Shown in pieces: positions 37,399-46,845 of a stretch of 51,782 bases of DNA. Under the pieces are notes generated by a model. The model was not told the origin of the DNA, made no database searches, and saw only the letters and a list, made by a program, of their open reading frames with translations. The stretch is from Saprospiraceae bacterium UBA7328. GTDB taxonomy: Bacteria > Bacteroidota > Bacteroidia > Chitinophagales > Saprospiraceae. The translations under genes and the position numbers were made by a program. Numbering within the stretch: position 1 is the stretch's first letter; each line of letters opens with the position of its first letter. The stretch covers positions 1 through 51,782 of the forward strand of contig DKPS01000083.1 in the NCBI GenBank assembly GCA_002471345.1, in the 5' to 3' direction.

Positions 37399-38162
37399 GA
37401 ATTTTTCTTTTTTTCTAGATAGTACAATACAGGCTTACTAGGAGCAGCATCTAAAATAATGGATGGTACCTGTAGGTTCATCAAATAGAGACCATCTTTC
37501 ACAGATGCAGGTACATAGATCAGTTCCGTAATTGTAGAATTGATCCTTGATTTGTCATCTGCTTTATTACTCTTTATATTCCAAAAAATTTTATGATTCT
37601 CCACCTTTCCCCCATCATCCTCTCTATCCACTGAGGGTAAGTCAAGTAGAAGATGCTTTACTCCTTTTTCTACGATATACTGCATTGCTTCTTTAGATAA
37701 ATATGGAGGATTACTACCAGAATAGTCCATATTTTGCTTCTTTTTAGAATTTGGTAAGGTTCTGATTATCAAAGATTCTGGAATATTATCATTACACTTA
37801 CTTCTCAGTTCTTTTACTGTAACTATTTGATCTCCACTAGCTACTTTTTCCAATTCCACACTTACAACTTTCGCAATAAAATGAAATTTAGTTAAACAAT
37901 CCATGATGGATTCTTGATCTACAGTAATATGGCCTACACCTTCAGTGTGAGTTCCATTACCATGAGGGTTGAAGAATACATTATAAAAATTAACCGGTGA
38001 CCCAACTTTGACAGACCCAACAAATTCTCCAGACACATAGGGTGACATTTTCACGTCTTCTGCATAGAAACATTTCACTTTTCCTATGGGAATGGATAAG
38101 TCCATTGGTTTGGATAAATCGCAACTATAAAGTATCTCGTTATGTCTGATATCAATATTCAT
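37395..38162 (-). CDS. Cyclase-family metal hydrolase, probable kynurenine formamidase
   Basis: 255 residues of the cyclase/KynB family. It is the only candidate in the cluster for hydrolysis of N-formylkynurenine to kynurenine and formate. The metal motif reads H67-GNGTH72-TE74-GVGH78; the KynB consensus is HxGTHxDxPxH. So the last two histidines keep their spacing, but the aspartate is replaced by Glu, the proline is absent, and the first His is displaced by one position. A variant subfamily is therefore likely. The gene overlaps both neighbours by 4 bp (kynurenine monooxygenase upstream, hydratase downstream), which strongly links it to the pathway. The exact reaction is an inference from context. 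Confidence 0.7.
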   Translation of the reverse strand: MNIDIRHNEILYSCDLSKPMDLSIPIGKVKCFYAEDVKMSPYVSGEFVGSVKVGSPVNFYNVFFNPHGNGTHTEGVGHITVDQESIMDCLTKFHFIAKVVSVELEKVASGDQIVTVKELRSKCNDNIPESLIIRTLPNSKKKQNMDYSGSNPPYLSKEAMQYIVEKGVKHLLLDLPSVDREDDGGKVENHKIFWNIKSNKADDKSRINSTITELIYVPASVKDGLYLMNLQVPSIILDAAPSKPVLYYLEKKKNS

Positions 38163-39529
38163 GACACCTGAATTTCTTTAAGTTTTTGATAATATTGTTC
38201 AAGAGGAATTTGATCATAATCCTGATTTTCACACATCTTTAGCAGTAAAAGGTCTTGCTTTCTGCCTCTTATCATAGCTTCTCTGTACGTCAATTCAGGT
38301 TGAAAAGTAACCATTGAGTATTTCGATGCATAGTCATCAAATTGCTCTTCCAATTGCATTTCGATCTTCCGCTTTCGAATAAAAGCCACATCATCTACGT
38401 GATCTCTCATTTCATAGAAATTATCAATAGCAAGGTCAGCTATAGCGTCAGTATTTTCTTTCCTTTTTTCTTGAAAAGCTTCGAATATTGGCTCCCAGTT
38501 TTGAGAATCATTAGATGGCACTTCTTCATATTCGTCGATCAATTCATCAAAGATTCTTACATCTTCTAACGACGCATTCATCCCTTGACCATAGAATGGA
38601 ACAATAGCATGAGAAGCATCTCCCATGACTAGTGTCTTACCAAATGCTTGCCATGGATAACACTTTATCGTACCAAGATTGCCAACAGGGTTGCTAAAAT
38701 ATTCTTCCTTATAATGCGGTACATAAGGAAGAAGTGTTGGAAAATATTCTTTAAAAAATGTTTGTACTTTATTTTCATTATTTAACGCACGGAAGCCAAT
38801 ATTTCCTCCAAAAGGGTGAAACATCGTTAGTGTAAAACTTCCATCCAAATTTGGTAATGCTATAATCATAAAATCTCCTCTCGGCCATATATGCAGTGCC
38901 TCCTTCTCAATTTTCCAATTATTATTCTCATCAGCATGAATACTCAGTTCTTTATATCCATGACGAAGAAAATCTTGAGAATAATTAAATAATAATTCTG
39001 AAGTATGAGGCATCATACTTCTTCTTACTACAGAACCTGCTCCATCAGTTCCTATGACAATGGAACCTCTATCAGTTTTCTTATTTTCATTCAATAAATA
39101 TTCGACTTCAGCCCGTTTTATACTGACTTTGGTAACATTAATACCAAATTTCAAATCTATACTTTCGTATTTGTCAATTTCATCTAGTAATAGAATGTTC
39201 AATCCTGATCTTGATACAGAATTGATAAAATCAGTTGATCTTCCGCTGTACGGAGAAAGAAAAGGAGCACCTTTTACAGGATGAATCATCCTACCTTTCA
39301 TAGGAATGGTGTTTAATAATACTTTTTCCTTCAGGCCAGCTATTTCTAATGCTTCCAGTCCTCTTGCAGATAATGCTAAGTTGATAGATCTACCCGCATC
39401 GGTATCTACTTTTCTCATGTCAGCTCGTCGCTCATACATGACAATGTCATAACCTCTTTGGGCCAATCGAATAGCCAATAAACTCCCGCATAACCCAGCA
39501 CCAACTATGATTATTTTCTCTTTTTTCAT
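38159..39529 (-). CDS. kmo: Kynurenine 3-monooxygenase
   Basis: 456-residue FAD-dependent aromatic hydroxylase; converts kynurenine to 3-hydroxykynurenine with NADPH and oxygen. The FAD motif is G10-AGLCG-S16 (VGAGLCGSLLAIRL), followed by YERRADMR, DAGRSINLALSARGLEAL (characteristic of KMO), the DG motif at TDGAGSVVR (about residues 161-169), and the second FAD motif MGD304-ASHAIVPFYGQGMNA. The C-terminal region KYSMVTFQPELTYREAMIRG is the KMO-specific helix set. It starts 4 bp inside the IDO-type gene. Length is standard. Confidence 0.95.
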   Translation of the reverse strand: MKKEKIIIVGAGLCGSLLAIRLAQRGYDIVMYERRADMRKVDTDAGRSINLALSARGLEALEIAGLKEKVLLNTIPMKGRMIHPVKGAPFLSPYSGRSTDFINSVSRSGLNILLLDEIDKYESIDLKFGINVTKVSIKRAEVEYLLNENKKTDRGSIVIGTDGAGSVVRRSMMPHTSELLFNYSQDFLRHGYKELSIHADENNNWKIEKEALHIWPRGDFMIIALPNLDGSFTLTMFHPFGGNIGFRALNNENKVQTFFKEYFPTLLPYVPHYKEEYFSNPVGNLGTIKCYPWQAFGKTLVMGDASHAIVPFYGQGMNASLEDVRIFDELIDEYEEVPSNDSQNWEPIFEAFQEKRKENTDAIADLAIDNFYEMRDHVDDVAFIRKRKIEMQLEEQFDDYASKYSMVTFQPELTYREAMIRGRKQDLLLLKMCENQDYDQIPLEQYYQKLKEIQVS

Positions 39530-40677
39530 ATGCTATACTTTGACACACCTTTAAACACCTCGTCGTTTTGATTCCTCACATTTTTTAAAAATGCCATAGG
39601 GCTAGTACCTCCAGTACCAACAGCTGTTGCATTTGTCTTTTTTGCCTGCTTCATGACATATAATGCAACGATTTTTAAATGTTCGTTTCTGAATTCTATA
39701 AGCCTTTCAATTCCTTCTTTATAAGCTTCTTCCAGCTCTCTATTTTTTGAGATATAAGTTTTAATGGTAGAAGCTTTTTCTATATGGTCTAAAAATGCGG
39801 CATGCTTATATGGCATATGCTGTCGCATTAATCTCAAATAGTCAGATGTAGCTTTCCTTTGGTATTCTACTCCAAATGCAGCATCAAAAAATTGAAGCAC
39901 ACTACTTTGGGCAGCACTCCCTCCATGATGACTTTGCAATGGCAAACTTGTACCTTGATATTCAATAGACTCGAAAGAAGCTAAGAATGGTCGTACTCTA
40001 AGGTAAAAAGTATGAGGATCACAATAGTTATAAACCTTTTTAAGAGAGCTTGTTAAATCAGACAATACCTTATTCACCTGATTGGTTAATTCAGCAGCTT
40101 CAGCAAATTCTTCTTCTTCCACACACTTCATAGCGTCAAGCATCAATGGAATTGCCTTTGCTCCTACTTGTTCGATTTCTACGGTAACCAAATAAAACCA
40201 ACTTTCATCTAAACCTCCATGAAACTGGCATAGAGTCGAAATATTACTTAGATCAATAGGGCCATTTGGATCTATTTTCCTCCAATTATTCAGCACAACC
40301 GAAGAATGAGATAATACTGGTTTTCTCTTCAGTTCTTCGGCTACTCTAATCAATGGCAAAGCAACAGAAGCAGGAATTTTCTTCTTAGAATTAGGAGGTG
40401 CATGAACATATGCATGGGCAAAAAAGGACAATAATAACATTGCTCTTTCTAGCTGTGGTTTTGATTTTAAATCAGGATTTTCAATGACTTTCAATTCCTC
40501 AATCTTCTTTCTTATCACACCCGCATTAATATATGCAGAAAAGTTTTTCATTAAGTTTTCCCACTCTGTAAAGGCATCAGGTAGTTCTGTCAATGGATCT
40601 TTTGGTGGCAAGAATCCTCGATACCTATCAACTTCATACTTTTCTAATATTTGATTTATTGCAGACATACTTATCAT
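39526..40677 (-). CDS. Indoleamine 2,3-dioxygenase-type heme protein
   Basis: 383 residues of the IDO superfamily. Visible: RGFLPPKDPLTELP near the N-terminus, F224-x4-R229 (equivalent spacing to Phe226/Arg231 of human IDO1, the substrate contacts), GGSAAQSSV (252-260), RQHMPYKHAAFL, the proximal heme ligand H333 in EFRNEHLKIVALYV, and the C-terminal GTGGTSPMAFLKNVR. It opens the indole ring of tryptophan or a related indole with O2. The start ATG comes immediately after the stop of the permease gene and its end overlaps kmo by 4 bp. The cluster already has a tryptophan 2,3-dioxygenase, so a second activity or a different indole substrate is possible; superfamily members such as PrnB catalyse other reactions. 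Confidence 0.85.
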   Translation of the reverse strand: MISMSAINQILEKYEVDRYRGFLPPKDPLTELPDAFTEWENLMKNFSAYINAGVIRKKIEELKVIENPDLKSKPQLERAMLLLSFFAHAYVHAPPNSKKKIPASVALPLIRVAEELKRKPVLSHSSVVLNNWRKIDPNGPIDLSNISTLCQFHGGLDESWFYLVTVEIEQVGAKAIPLMLDAMKCVEEEEFAEAAELTNQVNKVLSDLTSSLKKVYNYCDPHTFYLRVRPFLASFESIEYQGTSLPLQSHHGGSAAQSSVLQFFDAAFGVEYQRKATSDYLRLMRQHMPYKHAAFLDHIEKASTIKTYISKNRELEEAYKEGIERLIEFRNEHLKIVALYVMKQAKKTNATAVGTGGTSPMAFLKNVRNQNDEVFKGVSKYSI

Positions 40678-41919
40678 CTATAGTTTTGGTAGAAAATCGA
40701 GCATTGCCAATACATGACAGATCGCAGCAATACCACTGACAATTATGACGAGTAGAATGACTGGCTTCCCTCCTGACAGTCTGTAAGTCGCAATAGCCTT
40801 TTGTGACCTAAGTTTCCATACCATTAAAAATGGTAAAAGAAAAAAGCCTATGAAAACTACAAGGCCGGCAAATCCAATGGCGGCTATAAACCCATTTGGG
40901 AAAAAGAAATTCGCAACACCAGGAGGTAAAAAAGTAATACACGCAGTATAGAATCGCCCTTTTATATCATTTCCAATACTAAATGTATCTGCTATGTAAT
41001 CAAACAGATTCAGGCCGATTCCTAAGAAAGAAGATGCGATTGCAAAATTTGAAAATAGATTTAAACTCGATTGAATAGTGCCTTGCCCCATCTTATTTTC
41101 CAAGGCGGACACCAAATTTCCAATATTGCCACCAGCTGCATTAATTGGAACGAATTCACTTCTACTCAGAATCCCAAAATTTACCACTATAAAAACAATG
41201 TAGACGACTAAGGCTGTAAATGACCCATAAAATAAGCTGCTCTTTATTTTGGCGATGTCTTTTCCATAATATTTATAGAGACTTGGAACCATTGTCGCAA
41301 AACCGAATGAGATCATAAAATAAGGCAGTCCAGCCCAGAGGCATGAAAAATAGTTTTCGTCTTGAGGAGCACTCACAAATAGTTGTACAATGTTAATCTC
41401 AGCTAAACCTCCAGACATAGCGATGACAAAAGAAATTGCCATAGCGATAACTAAAACAGTAGAAATCCTCCCCACCATACTGGTACTTATCCATACCAAA
41501 ATCGCTAAAGCACATCCCAATAAAAGACTTAAAAATCCTTGAGATACAAAAACTGAACTACTTAAAAAATCAACAGCTATTATATTGGCAGCCATATTTC
41601 CAAATGCACTGAAATATGCATATAATAAAATATACAACAAGAAGCCTGCTGACAAGCCCATGACAATCTTCCCTATCTTGCCCAATAATTTAGAAGTAAA
41701 AGTGTCAAAACTTGTGCCTACAGGAAAATTAAAACACACTTCCATTATCACCAAACTGGACAAATAATTTACGAGCCAAATAATGAACATACTGCATATA
41801 GCCAGAGGAAACCACATACCAGAGGCGACAACAGGTATCGAAAACATACCTGCTCCTACTGCACATCCTGCAGTCATCATGATTCCAAAAATCAGTGGTT
41901 TCCTATCAGTGTTTGTCAT
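40678..41919 (-). CDS. Aromatic amino acid permease (Mtr/TyrP family)
   Basis: 413-residue transporter with about eleven hydrophobic segments. The N-terminal MMTAGCAVGAGMFSIPVVASG and then FPVGTSFDTFTSKLLGKIG match the hydroxy/aromatic amino acid permease family (Mtr, TnaB, TyrP of E. coli), which imports tryptophan or tyrosine with H+. Its place between kynureninase (overlap 4 bp) and the IDO-type gene (0 bp) makes tryptophan, or kynurenine, the likely cargo. No signal peptide beyond the first helix. Confidence 0.9.
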   Translation of the reverse strand: MTNTDRKPLIFGIMMTAGCAVGAGMFSIPVVASGMWFPLAICSMFIIWLVNYLSSLVIMEVCFNFPVGTSFDTFTSKLLGKIGKIVMGLSAGFLLYILLYAYFSAFGNMAANIIAVDFLSSSVFVSQGFLSLLLGCALAILVWISTSMVGRISTVLVIAMAISFVIAMSGGLAEINIVQLFVSAPQDENYFSCLWAGLPYFMISFGFATMVPSLYKYYGKDIAKIKSSLFYGSFTALVVYIVFIVVNFGILSRSEFVPINAAGGNIGNLVSALENKMGQGTIQSSLNLFSNFAIASSFLGIGLNLFDYIADTFSIGNDIKGRFYTACITFLPPGVANFFFPNGFIAAIGFAGLVVFIGFFLLPFLMVWKLRSQKAIATYRLSGGKPVILLVIIVSGIAAICHVLAMLDFLPKL

Positions 41920-43205
41920 TGTTTGATTGTGATTTTATTGACATTCTCTCCTAAGGCCTCTTTCAATATCCTGTAGAATAAAAAAACATCCTCAAAAGAA
42001 TTATACATTGCTGTAGGAGCAACTCTTATGACATCTGGCTCTCTCCAATCTGCAATCACTCCGGCTTTAGAAATTGTGTCAAATAATGATTTATCAGCAT
42101 TTGTTACTTGAATTGATAGTTGAGAACCTCTTTCTAAAGGATTTGATGGAGTAATGATATTAATTACTTCATTACCCAATCTCTTAATCAAGGTCTCTAA
42201 ATATCCAGTCAAGGCTATTGACTTTTTTCTTAATCTATCCATACCTACTTCATCAAACAATTGTAATGCTGACCACACTGCTACCATCGATAATACGGGA
42301 GGATTACTGAGTTGCCATGCTTCTACCCCGACCATTGGATTAAAAGCATCTCTCATCTTGAAACGGGTATCTTGATCATGCCCCCACCAACCTTCTAATC
42401 GAGGCAAGTTTTCAGAACGAGCATGCCGTTCATGTACAAATGCACCACCTAGGCTTCCAGGTCCTGCATTTAAGTATTTATAGTTGCACCAGACTGCAAA
42501 ATCGCAACCTGAATCATGAAGATTTAATTGCACATTTCCGGCTCCATGAGCACAATCAAAACCTACCATACAGCCTTGTGCATGAGCATGTTTGGAGATT
42601 GCTTTCATATTAAAAAATTGGCCAGTATAGTAGTTGGTATTGCCCATCAGAACTAAAGCAATTTCTCTGCCTTGTTGATCTATGACTTCAAGGATGTCCT
42701 CTTCTCTTAAACAATTTTCTCCTCTTCTCGCTTTAATTTCTATCAAGCAATCCTTAGGATCCAATCCGTGAAATCTAATTTGTGACTCCACAGCATACTT
42801 GTCAGATGGAAATGCATCAGCTTCTATGGCAATCTTATTGCGCCTTCCTTTAGGTTGATAAAAAGAGACCATCATGAGATGGAGGTTCACAGTGAGTGTA
42901 TTCATGACCACAACCTCTATCGGTTTTGCACCAACTACTCTAGCCATAGCCTCCGTCAAGAAAGTATGATATGGCATCCATGGATTCTTAGCACGAAAAT
43001 GTCCCTCAACTCCAAGGTTTTTCCAATCTGATAGTTCTTGCTTTATATGAGCCTCAGTGGTCTTGGGTTGTAATCCCAGAGAATTACCACAAAGGTAAAC
43101 GAATGGTTTTCCATTCTTTTGAATAGGTATGTGGTGTTGAGAGCGGTATGATTTTAATTCATCTTTTTGATCCAGTTGCTTAGCATAATTTAGGGTGTTC
43201 TCCAT
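41916..43205 (-). CDS. kynU: Kynureninase
   Basis: 429-residue PLP enzyme that cleaves 3-hydroxykynurenine to 3-hydroxyanthranilate and alanine. Motifs: YLCGNSLGLQP (36-46), NTLTVNLHLMM (102-112), D217 in GFDCAHGAGN contacting the PLP ring nitrogen, and the Schiff-base lysine K243 in WCNYKYLNAGPGSLGG. RLEGWWGHD and FKMRDAFNPMVGVEAWQLSNPP complete the family pattern. Length is standard. Overlaps the permease by 4 bp and starts 13 bp after the end of the decarboxylase. Confidence 0.96.
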   Translation of the reverse strand: MENTLNYAKQLDQKDELKSYRSQHHIPIQKNGKPFVYLCGNSLGLQPKTTEAHIKQELSDWKNLGVEGHFRAKNPWMPYHTFLTEAMARVVGAKPIEVVVMNTLTVNLHLMMVSFYQPKGRRNKIAIEADAFPSDKYAVESQIRFHGLDPKDCLIEIKARRGENCLREEDILEVIDQQGREIALVLMGNTNYYTGQFFNMKAISKHAHAQGCMVGFDCAHGAGNVQLNLHDSGCDFAVWCNYKYLNAGPGSLGGAFVHERHARSENLPRLEGWWGHDQDTRFKMRDAFNPMVGVEAWQLSNPPVLSMVAVWSALQLFDEVGMDRLRKKSIALTGYLETLIKRLGNEVINIITPSNPLERGSQLSIQVTNADKSLFDTISKAGVIADWREPDVIRVAPTAMYNSFEDVFLFYRILKEALGENVNKITIKQ

Positions 43206-43218
43206 CTATTCTAATCTT

Positions 43219-44295
43219 TTACTTTGGGTTGATTCTGTTCATAAAAGCTGATTGATCATCACCACAAATCCACTTGATAACATTGTCAGACCAGATTTGA
43301 TTCTTTTGCTCTTTTGAAATAATATGCTCCTCAACGGCGAGATCAAGCAGCTTTCCTGGATAAGAAGATTGTCTTTCACTTTCCATTTCCCCGAGAGGAT
43401 ATGGATCATCTAGACCCATCATAATTTGATCAGTCCCACCTTGTCTTTTGATCATAAGATCAAGTGATAACTTATCATGAACCAGTGTATCAAAGAAAAT
43501 ATTTTGATGTCCAATAGCTTCTTTAGGGGCAACCTGTCCTTCAAATAAATCGGGACGCCCATCAAAACCTTGAACTCTTCTTCCATAATTGATTTGATTT
43601 AGTTGGCCTCCGTGAGCGAAGCAAACCCTAACATTAGGATACTTATTAAAATAACCATTCAGTGTATAAAAGTGATAGGCGTCAGCACATTGGGCCAACA
43701 TCCAAATGAGATGAAACCTCCAACTCTTATTTTCTAATGCGATAAACTTCTCTCCATCATAAGGATGAATTTCTATAGCCAGACCATACTTATTGGCCAA
43801 TTCAAAAATAGGCTCAGTATTCTTCTCAATGATGCCCTGCCATTTCCCTGCAGAATTTAAGAAGTGGGTTGGAAGACAAAGAATTTTCATATCTAATTCT
43901 TTTACACAGCGCTCCATTTCCCATAGAGCTCCTTGCACAAATCCTGCATGAACAACGAACCCACATGTAAATTTATCAGGGTGATCTTTTTGAACTTGAG
44001 CATTAAAGTCATTTTGAAATCTCAATGCCAGTTTGACCTCGTCTTGCTCTAGTCCATTACCATAAAGTTGTGATAGATTTAAGACAACTGCATGATCGAT
44101 CTTATTTTGTTCCATCCACTGCAGTTTCTCATGAAGAAAAAAACTTGGTGCAGTTATCGGCCTTTGCCAATTTTTTTGTCGCATATATTTACGATCATCA
44201 TCGATCCAAAAGATCTGCTTTTCCTTCATGAAAGAAGGAATTTGTTCTGGATTAGGGAGCAAATGTGAGTGACCGTTTATTCTTAATTTATGCAT
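43219..44295 (-). CDS. 2-amino-3-carboxymuconate 6-semialdehyde decarboxylase (ACMSD)
   Basis: 358-residue amidohydrolase-family zinc decarboxylase. It removes CO2 from 2-amino-3-carboxymuconate semialdehyde, which prevents cyclisation to quinolinate and commits the pathway to catabolism. HxH motif at residues 8-10 (NGHSHLLP); MERCVKELDM; the histidine in EIHPYDGEK; NKYPNVRVCFAHGG; FFDTLVHDKLSLDLMI; and the active-site Asp in MMGLDDPYPLGEME. The last matches the mammalian GTDYPFPLGELE block. The gene follows the ring-cleaving dioxygenase after a 114-bp gap and precedes kynU by 13 bp. Confidence 0.93.
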   Translation of the reverse strand: MHKLRINGHSHLLPNPEQIPSFMKEKQIFWIDDDRKYMRQKNWQRPITAPSFFLHEKLQWMEQNKIDHAVVLNLSQLYGNGLEQDEVKLALRFQNDFNAQVQKDHPDKFTCGFVVHAGFVQGALWEMERCVKELDMKILCLPTHFLNSAGKWQGIIEKNTEPIFELANKYGLAIEIHPYDGEKFIALENKSWRFHLIWMLAQCADAYHFYTLNGYFNKYPNVRVCFAHGGQLNQINYGRRVQGFDGRPDLFEGQVAPKEAIGHQNIFFDTLVHDKLSLDLMIKRQGGTDQIMMGLDDPYPLGEMESERQSSYPGKLLDLAVEEHIISKEQKNQIWSDNVIKWICGDDQSAFMNRINPK

Positions 44296-44409
44296 AGTAT
44301 AATTTCCAAAGTCTTAATTTTCAAAAAGAAGAAACTCCAATAAATCTAAAATCGAAATAACAAAATGTCGTTCTACCTTGAAATTTGAGCTTTCTATACT
44401 GGAATTTAA

Positions 44410-44925
44410 TTATGCAGGTTTCTGCATAACAGTACCACAAGAATCACATGTTCTAAATTCTTTGTTAGAATAGTATTTATCAAAAATAACAGGCATATCC
44501 TTCTCAATATTTTCTAACATAAATGGTTCTTCATGCAGCTTTTTGTTACATTTTTCACAGAACCAAGCCAAACCATCTTCCATGTCTTCATCTCTTCTCT
44601 GTTCTATAACTAGGCCGATAGTGTTTGGGCCTCTTTGAGGAGAATGTGGAATGTTCGATGGTAAATAGAACACTTCACCTTCTCTAATGTGAATATCTCG
44701 TGGCTCGCCACTTTCCATAATTTTAAGTACAATGTCTCCTTCTACTTGATAGAAAAATTCAGGGGTCTGATTGAGGTGATAATCTTTCCTCGAATTAGGC
44801 CCCCCGACTACCATCACAATATAATCATCATTATAAATAGCCTTATTTCCAACTGGAGGTTTGAGCAGATGTCTATTTTCATCGATCCAATTTTTAAAAT
44901 TTATTGCGGGTGGTAATTTTGACAT
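44410..44925 (-). CDS. 3-hydroxyanthranilate 3,4-dioxygenase
   Basis: 171-residue cupin enzyme (NbaC/HaaO) that opens the ring of 3-hydroxyanthranilate. The Fe(II) ligands are expected at H50, E56 and H94 in KDYHLNQTPEFFYQ and YLPSNIPHSPQRG. R46 and R98 are near the substrate pocket. The C-terminal rubredoxin-like iron site, found in bacterial but not animal enzymes, is C123-EK-C126 and C160-DS-C163. Length is standard. The gene is 39 bp downstream of tryptophan dioxygenase and 114 bp upstream of ACMSD, matching the pathway order. Confidence 0.95.
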   Translation of the reverse strand: MSKLPPAINFKNWIDENRHLLKPPVGNKAIYNDDYIVMVVGGPNSRKDYHLNQTPEFFYQVEGDIVLKIMESGEPRDIHIREGEVFYLPSNIPHSPQRGPNTIGLVIEQRRDEDMEDGLAWFCEKCNKKLHEEPFMLENIEKDMPVIFDKYYSNKEFRTCDSCGTVMQKPA

Positions 44926-44964
44926 GACTATTACTTTTTTGTTATTAATTCTTTGTCTTATTTA

Positions 44965-46065
44965 TTAAGTCTGTGTGAAGTAGTAACTCAATTTTTTCTT
45001 TATTTCTGGTGGTAATTTGGGTAATTCAGATCTAGATATTAACAAGGTGGATATCGAGTGAAAATCTGTGAATATTCTATGCTTTTTCGCTGTTTCAGCA
45101 AGATATTCATGCCCAGAAGAACCTCCAGTTCCTACTTTATTGCCTAACATTCTCAAAACCATTTGTGCATGACGTGATCTCCATGTTGTCATTAAATCAT
45201 CGATATCTATCAAGTTAGTTAGAAGTTGAAATGGTAATTGCAAAATTGGCTCATCCCTATAGAGATTAATAAAAAGGGCCGCAAGAGTGGCATCATAGCT
45301 CATTCTCTTTTTACCATCTTTCACTAAATCATCATAATGTTCTCTACTCAAAATAGACTTAAAATAGGAATCTGTACCACCTACCATTTCAAGTCTTTTC
45401 TCTTTTTCCTTATTTGTCAAATAATCTGAAGCCATGATCGCTCTAGATTCTTTCTCTAACATTTTCTTCACTGCCTCTTTGTACTTATCAAGAAAATCAA
45501 AACCTTCTAATCTTAAAAAAGGTGTTCTTTCCAACCATTTATTTACCCAATCGAATAAAGTGCCATTTTCATATATCTGAGTTAACATTTTCTGTTGATC
45601 TTCAGGAAAAACTGAACTATACTTTGTATTGTGATAAGTCATCCGATTTACTTCAGGAAGACCAAGTAAACTTTCCACCATTCTAAATTGTACACTCTGA
45701 AATCCAGAAGCTGGAAACAAATATTCTCTAAAATCAAGAAAATCCAAAGGTGTCATAGTTTCCATTACTCCTATTTGATCAATCAGAAGTTGCAATACAC
45801 GTTCCACTCTGTTTAATCTTGCAATTGCATTACCCAAATTGCTTTCATCTAATCTTTCCTCAGAAAACATCGCTATTACTGACTGCAACTCATGGATTAT
45901 CTGCTTAAACCACAGCTCATACACCTGATGGGTAATGATAAATAACATCTCTTCGTGAGCTGGGTCTCCTAGTTCCTCACTTCTTAAAACTTGAGTACTT
46001 AGCAACTTATCTAAACCTAAATATTGCTGATAATGTATAGTGGTATACTTTCCTTTTTCACTCAT
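44965..46065 (-). CDS. kynA: Tryptophan 2,3-dioxygenase
   Basis: 366-residue heme enzyme that oxidises L-tryptophan to N-formylkynurenine. THQVYELWFKQIIHEL (residues 45-60, with the active-site His46), SGFQSVQFRMVE (R128 contacts the substrate carboxylate), and W295-RSRH299 with H299 as the heme ligand, followed by RMLGNKVGTGGSSGHEYL. Somewhat longer than minimal bacterial TDOs (about 280 residues) because of an insertion around 165-245. It is immediately after (1 bp spacing) the IclR regulator gene. The residue match to TDO is unambiguous. Confidence 0.96.
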   Translation of the reverse strand: MSEKGKYTTIHYQQYLGLDKLLSTQVLRSEELGDPAHEEMLFIITHQVYELWFKQIIHELQSVIAMFSEERLDESNLGNAIARLNRVERVLQLLIDQIGVMETMTPLDFLDFREYLFPASGFQSVQFRMVESLLGLPEVNRMTYHNTKYSSVFPEDQQKMLTQIYENGTLFDWVNKWLERTPFLRLEGFDFLDKYKEAVKKMLEKESRAIMASDYLTNKEKEKRLEMVGGTDSYFKSILSREHYDDLVKDGKKRMSYDATLAALFINLYRDEPILQLPFQLLTNLIDIDDLMTTWRSRHAQMVLRMLGNKVGTGGSSGHEYLAETAKKHRIFTDFHSISTLLISRSELPKLPPEIKKKLSYYFTQT

Positions 46066-46845
46066 TTATAATAGTTTAAAGGTTCCGATTTTTTCTTGTA
46101 TTCCTTTAGCCCCTTTTTTCAGAATATCTACATAGCGTTGAATTTCATTTTCCTTAAACCTACTAGCAGGGCCTGATGCACTGAGGCTAGCAACAACTTG
46201 CTGATTCTGATTGAAAATAGGAATAGCTACACAGATAAGACCCATCTCAAATTCTTCTTTATCAATGGCATATTGATTTACTCTGATCAAGCTAAGCTCA
46301 CGGATCATATGAGTTTTGTCAATGATTGTGCTAGTGGTATAAGACTTTAATTCATCTTGATTGAAAATGAAATCCAAAGTTTCATTCCTAACTTCATCCG
46401 GTAAATATGCCAATAGGACTTTTCCTAATCCTGTAGCATGAGCAGGGTTAAAACTCCCGATATGACTACTGATTCTTAATCCATGTGGACTTTCCACTTT
46501 ATCTACGTAAAGGACTTTACGGTTTTTAAGCACACCAATATGTACCGTCTCTGTTATGTCCTTAGCAACTGATTCAAGTACAGGATGAGTTTTTTCAATG
46601 AAAGCAGATCTAAGATCTACCCTATTACCCAATTCAAATAATTTTAAACCCAGACGGTACCTCTCTGTATAAGTGTCTTTATCCAAAATTCCAATAGCCT
46701 GCATTTGCGCTAAGAATCTAAAAACCGTGCTTTTATTGGCTCCTATTTCTTTGGATAATTCAGTCACTCCCCATTCTGGTTTTTGCACAGTGAAGTATTC
46801 AAGCAATGCAAATGTTTTATGTACTGAGCTAGTTAAATCAAGCAT
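46066..46845 (-). CDS. IclR-family transcriptional regulator
   Basis: 259 residues: an N-terminal winged helix-turn-helix (about residues 8-65; WGVTELSKEIGANKSTVFRFL) and an IclR effector domain with the ligand-pocket phrases AHATGLGKVLLAYL (about 130-150) and EFEMGLICVAIPIFNQN. IclR proteins commonly control aromatic or amino acid breakdown operons and respond to a pathway intermediate. Here the gene is inside the operon, overlapping the decarboxylase by 1 bp and leading into tryptophan dioxygenase, so it is likely autoregulated with the pathway. The effector is unknown (kynurenine or 3-hydroxyanthranilate are candidates). Confidence 0.9.
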   Translation of the reverse strand: MLDLTSSVHKTFALLEYFTVQKPEWGVTELSKEIGANKSTVFRFLAQMQAIGILDKDTYTERYRLGLKLFELGNRVDLRSAFIEKTHPVLESVAKDITETVHIGVLKNRKVLYVDKVESPHGLRISSHIGSFNPAHATGLGKVLLAYLPDEVRNETLDFIFNQDELKSYTTSTIIDKTHMIRELSLIRVNQYAIDKEEFEMGLICVAIPIFNQNQQVVASLSASGPASRFKENEIQRYVDILKKGAKGIQEKIGTFKLL

